Below, one piece after another: positions 8,832-16,499 of a DNA stretch of 64,000 nt; positions within the stretch are counted from its first letter, which is position 1; each line of letters starts with the position of its first letter. A program made the translations under genes and the position numbers. The notes beneath the pieces were generated by a model. That model worked only from the letters and a program-made list of their open reading frames with translations, had not been told where the DNA came from and made no database searches. The stretch is taken from the NCBI RefSeq assembly GCF_019599505.1, contig NZ_RKLT01000004.1, forward strand, positions 310,001 to 374,000, in the 5' to 3' direction. The DNA comes from Haloarcula nitratireducens. GTDB taxonomy: Archaea > Halobacteriota > Halobacteria > Halobacteriales > Haloarculaceae.

Positions 8832-9218
8832 ATGACTGAGTATCTCGTCGCCACGTCGTCGGTTCACGTCACCGCGGCGGCGGCCGATTACTTGGAGGAC
8901 TATCTCGATCCGGACGAGGACAGTCTCGTCGTCGTCGCGGTTCGAGAGCCCGGTCGTCTCACGCGGGACGCCGAGGACGCGATCAACGTCGCGCGAGCGC
9001 GGTTCGGGACGCCGGCGCCGACCGTGGAGACGCGCGAGGGCGACACCGTTCCGGAACTGCTGGCGGCCATCGACGAACACGACCCCGACGAGGTGGTCGT
9101 CGGGACCAACGGCGGGCGGGCGGCCGACCAGGGCGTCGGATCGACGGTGACCGAACTGCTGCGGCGGCTTCGCCGTCCGGTCGTCGTCGTCCCGCTACCG
9201 AGCTTCAGCCGTCCCTGA
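8832..9218 (+). CDS. Universal stress protein, UspA-like
   Basis: A 128-residue UspA-fold protein starting MTEYLVATSSVHVTAAAADY. It ends EVVVGTNGGRAADQGVGSTVTELLRRLRRPVVVVPL, the typical last helix and strand with a glycine loop. The first strand lacks the usual Asp of the VPxDxS motif (ATSSVHV), so nucleotide binding may be altered. A longer frame extends upstream, but its sequence is not protein-like, and the ATG at 8832 places the first beta strand correctly. Its 3' end overlaps the convergent ParA-like gene by 14 bp. It is only distantly similar to the UspA at the left edge of the window. Confidence 0.87.
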   Translation: MTEYLVATSSVHVTAAAADYLEDYLDPDEDSLVVVAVREPGRLTRDAEDAINVARARFGTPAPTVETREGDTVPELLAAIDEHDPDEVVVGTNGGRAADQGVGSTVTELLRRLRRPVVVVPLPSFSRP

Positions 9219-9945
9219 ACCGGTCGAACAGGCCCGGTTCCGGGAACGAGAGGTCGAGGTCCGCGTCGAGGAGCCCTTCCGTCGCCGCGGCGACGGCCGG
9301 CGCGAGCGTCGATTCGAGGTCGAGCGCGGTCGGAATCCGCGCGTCCGACGCGGCCGTCGGAATCGCGTAGTCCGCGTCCGAGACGGCGAGTGCACCGTCC
9401 GCGTCGGTCCGCGTGGCGACGACGGCGTCCGCCGGCGCGTCGACGTCGCGGAGTCGGCCGCGCTGTCGCGGCAGCAGGTCGGTTCCCCGCCGGGTCGCCG
9501 GGACGACGAGCGCCCGACGCCGAGCGGCCGCGAGCGCCGCGACCGACTGGTTGGCGGCGACCGGCGGGACGTCGAGCAGGACGCGGTCGAACCGCTCGGC
9601 GGCGTCGGCGACCGCCGTCTCGAACAGGCGCGCGCTCTCGGGCGTCTTCGCCCGGGCGAGGCGCTCGAACGGCGCGTGGGCCGGACAGAGCGCGACGCGG
9701 CCCGGCGCGTCGACGTCCCAGTCGTACAGCGCGTCGGAAAGCGCTGCGTCGCCGGTCGCGACGGCGGTCACGTCGGCGTCGATGCGCCCCGCGACGAACG
9801 TCGCCAGCCCCTGCGTGGCGAAGGCGGCGTCGAATACGGCTACGGACCGATCCGCCCGTGCGAGCGTCGCTGCCATCTCTACCGCGGTCCTGGTCGTTCC
9901 GGCGCCGCCGGTCACCCCCACGAGCGCGAGCGTCGAACTCCCCAT
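9205..9945 (-). CDS. ParA/MinD-like protein with degenerate P-loop
   Basis: A 246-residue protein with the overall plan of MinD/ParA ATPases: an N-terminal P-loop region (LALVGVTGGAGTTRTAVEMA), an ADRSVAVFDAAFATQGL strand that matches the switch I region, and FDRVLLDVPPVAANQSVAAL at about residues 120-140 for the Walker B region. The deviant Walker A of this family is KGGxGKT; here both lysines are replaced by Thr (TGGAGTT). ATP hydrolysis therefore looks unlikely and a non-catalytic or regulatory role is inferred. The C-terminal part is Ala/Asp rich. No partner ParB/MinE-like gene is adjacent. Confidence 0.8.
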   Translation of the reverse strand: MGSSTLALVGVTGGAGTTRTAVEMAATLARADRSVAVFDAAFATQGLATFVAGRIDADVTAVATGDAALSDALYDWDVDAPGRVALCPAHAPFERLARAKTPESARLFETAVADAAERFDRVLLDVPPVAANQSVAALAAARRRALVVPATRRGTDLLPRQRGRLRDVDAPADAVVATRTDADGALAVSDADYAIPTAASDARIPTALDLESTLAPAVAAATEGLLDADLDLSFPEPGLFDRFRDG

Positions 9946-10117
9946 AGCCTACGTGGCTTCCGTGATGGAATAAAAACCTCCCGACTGGTGACGACCGAGC
10001 GGACGTCGTCGATACGGCCGCCGCAGGCGGCTACCCCGTTCAGTCGGGCCCGGAACGGCTACCGCGCGAACGCGGCCGCCGTCGACGAGGCGCTGGTCGT
10101 TCGCTAACCGGGGCCGG

Positions 10118-10540
10118 TTAGGTCCCGTCTTCGATGGCCGCCGCGATGTCGTCGAGCTCGTCTTCGGAGAGGTCCGGCCGACTCCCGAACAGCGAGTGGA
10201 TCGGGCGGCCGCCGTCCTCGGCGAAGCGCGGGACGATGTGGCCGTGGACGTGTGGCACCTCTTGGCCGGCCTCCTCGCCGTTGTTGAACGCGACCGTGCT
10301 GCCGTCGGCGTCGACGGCGGCCTCGACGGCCGGCGTGAGTTCGTGCAGCGCGGCGAACACGTCGCTGCCGACGTCCGCTGGTAAGTCCTCTAACGTCTCG
10401 TGGTGGGCCTTCGGGATGACGAGCGTGTGGCCCTGAGACAGCGGATTGGCGTCTAAGAAGGCCAGTACGTCGTCGTCTTCGTAGACGGTGCGGCTCGGGA
10501 TGTCGCCGGCGACTATCTGACAGAAGACGCAGTCGGACAT
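10118..10540 (-). CDS. HIT-family nucleotide hydrolase
   Basis: A 140-residue protein of standard HIT length. It starts MSDCVFCQIVAGDIPSRTVY, with the usual zinc-type CxxC, and carries the active-site triad VPHVHGHIVPRF (HxHxH) near residues 99-110. LAFLDANPLSQGHTLVIPK is the conserved central block. HIT enzymes hydrolyse nucleoside phosphoramidates or dinucleotides such as AppppA in the cytosol. A longer upstream frame exists but the ATG at 10540 fits the family start. It lies 46 bp downstream of the uracil-DNA glycosylase gene and is probably co-transcribed with it. Confidence 0.93.
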   Translation of the reverse strand: MSDCVFCQIVAGDIPSRTVYEDDDVLAFLDANPLSQGHTLVIPKAHHETLEDLPADVGSDVFAALHELTPAVEAAVDADGSTVAFNNGEEAGQEVPHVHGHIVPRFAEDGGRPIHSLFGSRPDLSEDELDDIAAAIEDGT

Positions 10541-10586
10541 ATTCGGCGGTGGGTCCGGCGGCCGTATGAAGGTTCCCCCGACGGTC

Positions 10587-11207
10587 TCACTCGACCGCCC
10601 GCGCAACGGCGGCCGCCAGCTCGGCCGCGTACTCGTCGTACTCGTAACCCAACCGCGACAGCCACACCTCCTGATAGCTGGGGTGCAACAGCGGGACGAC
10701 CGGGACGCCGAGGGCCTCGCTCTCGCGGACGGTCAAGACGCTGTCGACGAACCCGTCGACGCGATCGCCGTCGAGAGCGAGAATCGTCTCGGTCGCGTGT
10801 CTCCCGGTCGGAACGACCGCCTTCGGAGCCACCGTCTCGACTTCCTCGACGAGGTACGGTCGGCAGTTCGCCAGCTCCTCGTCGGTGGGGTCGCGGTTCT
10901 CCGGCGGGTGACACTTCACCGCGTTCGTGTAGTAGCAGTCCCCGTGACCGAACCCGGCGTCGGCGAGCAGGGTTCGGACCTTCCGCCCGGAGCGCCGGGA
11001 GGTGTAGGCCATCCCGGTCAGGTTCCCGCCCCGCCACCGCTCGGCCTCGGGGTCGCCCTCGGCGGGCGCTTCGCCCACGACGACCACGTCGGCGTCGAGC
11101 GGACCATTTCCCCACGAGATGCACTCGCGGGCCTCGGCGAGGGCGGGACAGCGCTGACAGTCGGCGGCCTGCCGGTTTCGTTCCGACTCTGCGGGAAACT
11201 CGGGCAC
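10587..11207 (-). CDS. Uracil-DNA glycosylase family protein
   Basis: A 206-residue protein of the iron-sulfur uracil-DNA glycosylase superfamily. Cysteines CQRCPAL (17 and 20) and GDCYYTNAVKCHPPENR are placed like the 4Fe-4S ligands of family 4. VVVVGEAPAEGDPEAE is the first catalytic motif and PVVPLLHPSYQEVW is the HPS motif. The usual GRPFVGxAG block is replaced by GMAYTSRRSGRK, so it is a divergent member and its base specificity is uncertain. Its role is base excision repair, presumably of deaminated cytosine. It heads a likely two-gene unit with the HIT protein. Confidence 0.85.
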   Translation of the reverse strand: MPEFPAESERNRQAADCQRCPALAEARECISWGNGPLDADVVVVGEAPAEGDPEAERWRGGNLTGMAYTSRRSGRKVRTLLADAGFGHGDCYYTNAVKCHPPENRDPTDEELANCRPYLVEEVETVAPKAVVPTGRHATETILALDGDRVDGFVDSVLTVRESEALGVPVVPLLHPSYQEVWLSRLGYEYDEYAAELAAAVARAVE

Positions 11208-11302
11208 AGTCTCGGCAAGGCGAGGGTCGGCCTAATCGTTGGCGGCGACGCGGCCACTTCGGTCGGGCGCGGCGGGGTCCTCGGCGTAGCTAACCGATTG
11301 TC

Positions 11303-11330
11303 CTTTAATCCCGGCAGCGAATGTGCCGGT
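11303..11330 (+). promoter_or_regulatory. ileS promoter with palindrome at the start site
   Basis: A TATA-like CTTTAATC at 11303-11310 lies 21-28 nt before the ileS ATG. Between them is a perfect inverted repeat, CCGGCA at 11311-11316 and TGCCGG at 11324-11329, with a 7-nt spacer. It ends 1 nt before the start codon, so it covers the expected transcription start and could be an operator or a very short 5' hairpin. Confidence 0.5.
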
Positions 11331-14300
11331 ATGGACAGGTTCGCCGCGGTCGACGACCAGTACGACCCCGAGGACGTCGAGGAGGGGGTCTTCTCCTACT
11401 GGGACGACGTCGACGCCTACGAGCAGACCAAAGCGCACCGCGCCGACGGCGAGGAGTTCTTCTTCGTCGACGGCCCGCCCTACACCTCCGGGGCCGCGCA
11501 CATGGGGACGACGTGGAACAAGACGCTGAAGGACCTCTACATCCGCTACCACCGGATGAAAGGCTACGACGTGACCGACCGGCCGGGCTACGACATGCAC
11601 GGCCTCCCCATCGAGACGAAAGTCGAGGAGCGCCTGGACTTCGAGAACAAGAAGGACATCGAGCGCTTCGGCGAGGAGAACTTCATCGAGGAGTGCAAGG
11701 AGTTCGCCGAGGAGCAACTCGAAGGCCTCCAGACGGACTTTCAGGACTTCGGCGTCTGGATGGACTGGGACGATCCCTACAAGACGGTGAATCCCGAGTA
11801 CATGGAGGCCGCGTGGTGGGGCTTCCAGCGCGCCCACGAGCGCGGACTCGTCGAACAGGGCCAGCGCTCGATCAACCAGTGTCCGCGCTGTGAGACGGCC
11901 ATCGCCAACAACGAGGTCGAACGCGAGGAGGTCGGCAAGCCCTCTATCTACGTGAAGTTCCCGCTTAGCGAGGCCGACCACGGGGAGGCCTCGGACGAAG
12001 CGAGCGGCGAAGCCGCGAGCAGTGAGAGGTATCTGGTCATCTGGACGACGACGCCGTGGACCATCCCCGCCAACACTTTCGTCGCCGTCGACGGCGACGT
12101 GACCTATCAGGGCGTGCGAGCGACGAAGGACGGCGAGGACGAGGTCCTCTACGTCGCGGAACCGCGCGTCGAGGACGTCCTCTCGAAGGGTCGCTACGAC
12201 GACTACGAGGTGATCGAGGAGGTCACCGGCGAGGAGATGGTCGGCTGGACGTACGACCACCCGCTGGCCGAGGAGGTCCCCGACCACGCCAGCGGCGAGG
12301 GCTCGCTGCAGGTCTACACCGCCGACTACGTCGACGCCGAGGACCAGACCGGTCTGGTCCACTCCGCGCCGGGCCACGGTGAGGAGGACTTCGAGCGCGG
12401 GCGGGAACTCGGCCTCGAGATATTCTGTCCGGTGGGAAGCGACGGCGTCTACACCGAAGAAGGCGGCGAGTACGCGGACACGTTCGTCCGGGACGCCAAC
12501 GACGACGTCATCGCCGACTTAGAGGCGAAGGGCGCGCTGCTGGCCAGCGAGTCGGGCTACACCGTCAACGAGGGCCACTGCTGGCGGTGCGACACGGGCA
12601 TCGTCCGCATCGTTACCGACCAGTGGTTCATCACGGTCACCGACATCAAGGACGAACTCTTGGCGAACATCGAGGACAGCGAGTGGCACCCCTCGTGGGC
12701 GCGGGACAACCGCTTCCGGGACTTCGTGGAGGACGCCCCCGACTGGAACGTCTCCCGACAGCGCTACTGGGGCATTCCGATCCCCATCTGGTTGCCCGAA
12801 GACTGGAACGGGTCGATGGAGAACGCCATCGTCGTCGGCGACCGCGAGGAACTCGCCGAGCGAGTCGATCAGGACATCGACCCCGAGACGGTCGACCTGC
12901 ACAAGGGGACCGTCGACGACCTCACCATCACCGAGGACGGCACGACCCACACCCGCGTCGGCGACGTCTTCGACGTCTGGCTCGACTCCTCGGTAGCGAC
13001 GTGGGGCACGCTCGACTACCCCGAGCAGACCGAGGACTTCGAGCGGCTGTGGCCCGCCGACCTCATCATGGAGGCCCACGACCAGACCCGCGGCTGGTTC
13101 TGGTCGCAACTGGGGATGAGCACCGCCGCGACGGGCGAGATCCCCTACAAGGAGGTGCTGATGCACGGCTACGCCAACATGCCCGACGGCCGCGGGATGT
13201 CCAAGTCCAAGGGCGTGCTCATCGACCCCCACGAGGTCATCGAGAAGCACGGCCGGGACCCGATGCGCCTGTTCCTGCTCTCGGTGACCGCGCAGGGCGA
13301 GGACATGAACTTCTCGTGGGAGGAGACCCAGGAGATGCAGCGCCGGCTCAACATCCTCTGGAACGTCGCGCGGTTCCCGCTGCCGTACATGCGAGCGGAC
13401 GACTTCGACCCCGAAGCTACGACGGTCGAGTCCGTGCGTGAGGACCTCGAACTCGCCGACGAGTGGGTCCTCTCCCGCCTGCAGAGCGTCGAGGAAGCGA
13501 TGACCGAGCACATGGACGAGTTCGAGAACGACAAGGCCGCCCACGAACTGCTTGACTTCGTCGTCGAAGACGTCTCCCGGTTCTACATCCAGGTCGTCCG
13601 CGAACGGATGTGGGAAGAGGAAGACAGCGACTCGAAGCGGGCGGCCTACGCCACGCTCTATCGAGTCTTGGAGGAAGTGGCCGCGCTGTTCGCGCCGTTC
13701 ACCCCGTTCGTCGCCGAGAAGATCTACGGCTCGCTGACCGGCGACGCGGGTCACCCGACGGTTCACATGTGCGACTGGCCGGAACCGACCGCGGACCTGC
13801 ACGACCCCGAACTCGAAGACGAGATCGAGGTCGTCCGAGAAGTCGAGGAAGCGGGCTCGAACGCCCGCCAGCAGGCCGAGCGGAAACTGCGCTGGCCGGT
13901 CACGCGCGTCGTCGTCGACACGGACAGCGACGCTGTGGCCGACGCCGTCCGCTCGCAGTCGGCCATCGTCGCCGACCGCCTCAACGCCCGAAGCGTCGAC
14001 GTCGTCGGCGCGGACGCGGCGTGGGGCGAACTCCACTACTCGGCCGCCGCCGACATGAGCGAACTCGGCCCGGCCTTCGGCGACGACGCCGGCCGCGTGA
14101 TGAACGCGCTCAACGACGCACGAATCGAGGAGCCGTCGCTCGATGCCCTCGAGGGAGCCGTCGAGGACGCGCTCGGCGAGCGCGTCGACCTGACCGAGGA
14201 GATGGTCGAGTTCCGCCGCGAGACGCCCGAGGGCGTCACCGGGACGGAGTTCACCGCGCTGGGCGGCGGCGGCGTCGTCTACGTCGACACCACGCTCACG

Positions 14301-14585
14301 GAGGACATCGAGAGCGAGGGGTACGCCCGCGAGGTCGTCCGCCGGATCCAGGAGATGCGCAAGGAACTGGAACTGGACATCGAGGCGCGTATCGTCGTGG
14401 ACCTCTCGATTGCCGACGACCGCGTGGACTCGCTGGTTCGGGAGCACGAGACCCTAATTAGAGAAGAAGTACGCGCCGACGAACTCGGGACCGTCGAGGA
14501 CGGCCACCGCAAGACGTGGGACGTCGAGGGCACCGAGATGGAGATCGCCATCGCCCCGGTCGCGGCGGCGGAGGCGTCGGACTGA
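11331..14585 (+). CDS. ileS: Isoleucyl-tRNA synthetase
   Basis: A 1084-residue class I synthetase that charges tRNA-Ile. The start ATG gives MDRFAAVDDQYDPEDVEEGV. The nucleotide-binding signature is GAAHMGTTWNKTLKDLY near residue 55, with GYDVTDRPGYDMHGLPIETK after it, and the KMSKS loop is GRGMSKSKGVLID near residue 622. CP1 editing (VIWTTTPWTIPANTF) and CWRCDTGIV are visible, and an anticodon-binding helical region follows. The sequence type is the archaeal/eukaryotic-like IleRS, in contrast to leuS at 2.6 kb. An in-frame region continues far upstream over the UDG gene but is not protein-like. Confidence 0.97.
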   Translation: MDRFAAVDDQYDPEDVEEGVFSYWDDVDAYEQTKAHRADGEEFFFVDGPPYTSGAAHMGTTWNKTLKDLYIRYHRMKGYDVTDRPGYDMHGLPIETKVEERLDFENKKDIERFGEENFIEECKEFAEEQLEGLQTDFQDFGVWMDWDDPYKTVNPEYMEAAWWGFQRAHERGLVEQGQRSINQCPRCETAIANNEVEREEVGKPSIYVKFPLSEADHGEASDEASGEAASSERYLVIWTTTPWTIPANTFVAVDGDVTYQGVRATKDGEDEVLYVAEPRVEDVLSKGRYDDYEVIEEVTGEEMVGWTYDHPLAEEVPDHASGEGSLQVYTADYVDAEDQTGLVHSAPGHGEEDFERGRELGLEIFCPVGSDGVYTEEGGEYADTFVRDANDDVIADLEAKGALLASESGYTVNEGHCWRCDTGIVRIVTDQWFITVTDIKDELLANIEDSEWHPSWARDNRFRDFVEDAPDWNVSRQRYWGIPIPIWLPEDWNGSMENAIVVGDREELAERVDQDIDPETVDLHKGTVDDLTITEDGTTHTRVGDVFDVWLDSSVATWGTLDYPEQTEDFERLWPADLIMEAHDQTRGWFWSQLGMSTAATGEIPYKEVLMHGYANMPDGRGMSKSKGVLIDPHEVIEKHGRDPMRLFLLSVTAQGEDMNFSWEETQEMQRRLNILWNVARFPLPYMRADDFDPEATTVESVREDLELADEWVLSRLQSVEEAMTEHMDEFENDKAAHELLDFVVEDVSRFYIQVVRERMWEEEDSDSKRAAYATLYRVLEEVAALFAPFTPFVAEKIYGSLTGDAGHPTVHMCDWPEPTADLHDPELEDEIEVVREVEEAGSNARQQAERKLRWPVTRVVVDTDSDAVADAVRSQSAIVADRLNARSVDVVGADAAWGELHYSAAADMSELGPAFGDDAGRVMNALNDARIEEPSLDALEGAVEDALGERVDLTEEMVEFRRETPEGVTGTEFTALGGGGVVYVDTTLTEDIESEGYAREVVRRIQEMRKELELDIEARIVVDLSIADDRVDSLVREHETLIREEVRADELGTVEDGHRKTWDVEGTEMEIAIAPVAAAEASD

Positions 14586-14788
14586 CGGCCGGAGTCGACG
14601 ACCCGAGGTTCCGCTTTTTTCGCTTCGGCACTTCGAGGGGCATGAGCGGTCCGAACGTACCTGATAACGAAAGGAACCGTGAGCAACGGGTAACAAATGC
14701 TAACGTCTCACAAGGCGTACTAGCCCGTAGCGCTCACTGCGAAGTCACGCGGTCGAGGGAGACGTCGAAGCGAGCGCGGGAGTAACCG
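14586..14788. other. Intergenic region between ileS and the SnoaL-like gene
   Basis: About 200 bp holding a weak pyrimidine-rich stretch (CCGCTTTTTTCGCTTCG at 14611-14627) that may end ileS transcription. A 47-codon frame starts at 14642 (MSGPNVPDNERNREQRVTNA); it has ordinary residue composition but no recognisable family and no clear promoter, so I do not call it a gene. Confidence 0.4.
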
Positions 14789-15223
14789 ATGGCAGCAACA
14801 GCACCACTCGCGGAGAACAAGGAACTCGCGCGGCGGTTCCCGGAGGAGGTCGCGACGGCGGGCGACGTCGAACTCATTGACGAGCTCTGCGCGCCGGACG
14901 TCGTCGACCACAGTCCGCTGGGCGAGGTATCGGGTCGTGAGGAACTGAAAGCACAGATAGCGGGCATCAGGGAGTCCTTCGAGGGCTTCTCGGCGACCGT
15001 CGAGGACGTCGTCGCCGAGGGCGACACCGTCGCCATGCGCGTGGCCCTGCGCGGGAGACACGTCGGCGAGTTCCTGGGCATCGAGCCGACCGGGACGGAC
15101 GTCGCCATCGACAACATGGTGTTCACCCGAATCGAAGACGGGAGGATCGCCGAGCGGTGGGTCCAACCGGACCTGCTCGGCCTCATGCGGCAGGTCGGCG
15201 CGGTGGACGTTCCGACGGAGTGA
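14789..15223 (+). CDS. SnoaL-like ester cyclase / NTF2-fold protein
   Basis: A 144-residue protein of the SnoaL-like family. It has an N-terminal helix region (NKELARRFPEEVATAGDVEL), the motif ELCAPDVVDHSPLGEV, then VVAEGDTVAMRVALRGRHVG and the typical ending NMVFTRIEDGRIAERWVQ. These proteins share the NTF2 fold and may act as polyketide cyclases or as small-molecule binding proteins. No polyketide genes are nearby, so the substrate is unknown. The ATG at 14789 begins MAATAPLAENKELA. The gene is single and faces the prs gene convergently. Confidence 0.85.
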   Translation: MAATAPLAENKELARRFPEEVATAGDVELIDELCAPDVVDHSPLGEVSGREELKAQIAGIRESFEGFSATVEDVVAEGDTVAMRVALRGRHVGEFLGIEPTGTDVAIDNMVFTRIEDGRIAERWVQPDLLGLMRQVGAVDVPTE

Positions 15224-15296
15224 GAGACCGCCCCGCCGTTTTTTCGCGCCGCCGGATATCGAATACGGCGTCACCGGACCGGCCGAGCGGTGGGAA

Positions 15297-16151
15297 TCAG
15301 AGCTCCGCGGCGACGACCGGCGCGGCGCTGACCTCGCTGACCGCGCGTTCGAGCGTGTCGGTGCCGTAGACGGCCTCGACGCCGGCGACCGAGAGCTTCG
15401 TCAGCGCGTTGCCCGCGAGCATCGGGTGGACGCAGGTGACGAAGACGCGCCGTGCGTCCCGCTCCGTCAGCACCTCGACGGACTCGCTCATCGTCGAGCC
15501 CGTGGCGATGATGTCGTCGACGAGCACCACGTCGCGGCCCTCGACCGGCGCGTCGCTGGGCGTTATCTGGACGTCGCCGCTGTCGTAGTCGCGGTCCTTC
15601 TCGAAGTAGTCCGTCTCGCCCTCGCCGTAGCCGTCTCTGGTCGTGACCGCGAGGTCGATCGCGCCCTCGTCCGGCGAGAGAAAGAGCGGGTCCGCTAAGT
15701 TCTCGGGAAGCGGATCGGCCAGCACCCCGGCGGCGTCGACGTCGGTCGTCGGCACGTCGAAGAACTCACAGACGGCCGGTTCGTGGGGATTGACCGTGAT
15801 CACGCGGTCGGTCCCCGTCGAGATGGCCCGCGCCATCGCCCGCGAGGAGACCGGTTCGCCCGCGCGGAACGCCTCGTCCTGTCGCGCGTAGCCCATGTAC
15901 GGCAAGACGGTGACGACCTCGCCGGCCCCCGCCTCGCGGGCGGCGTCCTGCAACTGGAGCGCCTGGACGTGCGCGTCGCTGTCCACCGTCGAGGCGACGA
16001 CGACGGCCCGCTCGCCCGCCACGGCCTCGGGAAGCCGGACGACGTGTTCGCCGTCGGGGAACCGTTCGTACTCGACGCGAGCGAGGCGCTCGTCGGTCTC
16101 CGCCGCCAGCGCCGCCGCGAACGCCTGCGTGTCCGCCCCGGGGATAATCAT
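15297..16151 (-). CDS. prs: Ribose-phosphate pyrophosphokinase
   Basis: A 284-residue PRPP synthetase, the archaeal short form. It transfers pyrophosphate from ATP to ribose 5-phosphate and feeds purine, pyrimidine, histidine and tRNA-modification pathways, which fits the upp, pyrE and his genes in this window. Visible are the ATP region FPDGEHVVRLPEAV, the YMGYARQDEAFRAGEPVSSR loop, VITVNPHEPAVCEFF and the PRPP-binding VVLVDDIIATGSTMSE near residues 210-225. A TATA-like GTTTAGCC (minus strand, 16170-16177) lies about 20-27 nt upstream of the ATG. Confidence 0.96.
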   Translation of the reverse strand: MIIPGADTQAFAAALAAETDERLARVEYERFPDGEHVVRLPEAVAGERAVVVASTVDSDAHVQALQLQDAAREAGAGEVVTVLPYMGYARQDEAFRAGEPVSSRAMARAISTGTDRVITVNPHEPAVCEFFDVPTTDVDAAGVLADPLPENLADPLFLSPDEGAIDLAVTTRDGYGEGETDYFEKDRDYDSGDVQITPSDAPVEGRDVVLVDDIIATGSTMSESVEVLTERDARRVFVTCVHPMLAGNALTKLSVAGVEAVYGTDTLERAVSEVSAAPVVAAEL

Positions 16152-16499
16152 GTGCGAGGGGTCGCTGGCCGGGCTAAACGGCCTTTCGGTTCGAGGGTTA
16201 GCAACTGTGGGCTACGCTGACGAAGCGGACGTGACAGCGTAGAACAACTGAAAGCCCCGGCGCGGTCGAGTCGCGCGCCTCGCTTCGCGCCTCGCTTCGC
16301 GCTTCCTTCGCTCGCGTCGCTCGCTCAGTCCAGTGCTTACGTCGTCGTGCGTCCCCGACCGCGCCGCCCCTTTCATTCCCACCCCGTGGCTGTCTCGCCG
16401 GCAGAGATCCTTCGGCTGTTTCACTGGCCGTCTCTCGGCGGCTGTTCCACTGGCAGGAACCAGTCGGCTGTGTCGCGGGCAGAAGGGCGGGCCGTCGCG
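16152..16499. other. Repeat-rich intergenic region upstream of prs
   Basis: This 348-bp gap has no supported gene. From left to right it holds the prs promoter, a GAAAGCCCC-type dispersed element (from about 16248), a short tandem of a 12-mer GCGCCTCGCTTC (16275-16298, degenerate third copy to 16310), GC-rich TCGCTCGC runs, and a four-unit array with a 26-bp period. It is the least gene-like stretch of the window. Confidence 0.7.
16388..16491. repeat. Four-unit direct repeat array, 26-bp period
   Basis: Units start at 16388, 16414, 16440 and 16466, exactly 26 bp apart. The first 17 bp of each unit are conserved (GGCTGTCTCGCCGGCAG, GGCTGTTTCACTGGCCG, GGCTGTTCCACTGGCAG, GGCTGTGTCGCGGGCAG) and the remaining 9 bp vary. 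The period is not a multiple of three, and no protein frame explains it. It ends 8 bp before the stop of the beta-propeller gene. It may be a set of protein-binding sites or a decayed repeat; it is too short and degenerate for a CRISPR array. Confidence 0.7.

Noticed and set aside
10566..11330. N-terminal extension of ileS
   Set aside because: The open frame passes over the uracil-DNA glycosylase gene on the other strand and is not synthetase-like. The ATG at 11331 has a TATA box at the right distance.
12519..14447. Long open frame on the minus strand inside ileS (and similar ones inside leuS, the TRAP permease and other genes)
   Set aside because: In high-GC haloarchaeal DNA the antisense frame in phase with the third codon position stays open by composition. 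The deduced proteins are Arg/Val-rich with no family features, while the plus-strand genes are certain.
14642..14785. Small gene of 47 codons starting MSGPNVPDNERNREQ
   Set aside because: No family, no clear promoter, and the frame ends just before the SnoaL-like gene. It could be chance in a GC-rich genome.
16388..16491. CRISPR array
   Set aside because: The repeat is 17 bp and degenerate, spacers are only 9 bp and there are no cas genes beside it. A CRISPR repeat would be longer and nearly identical between units.
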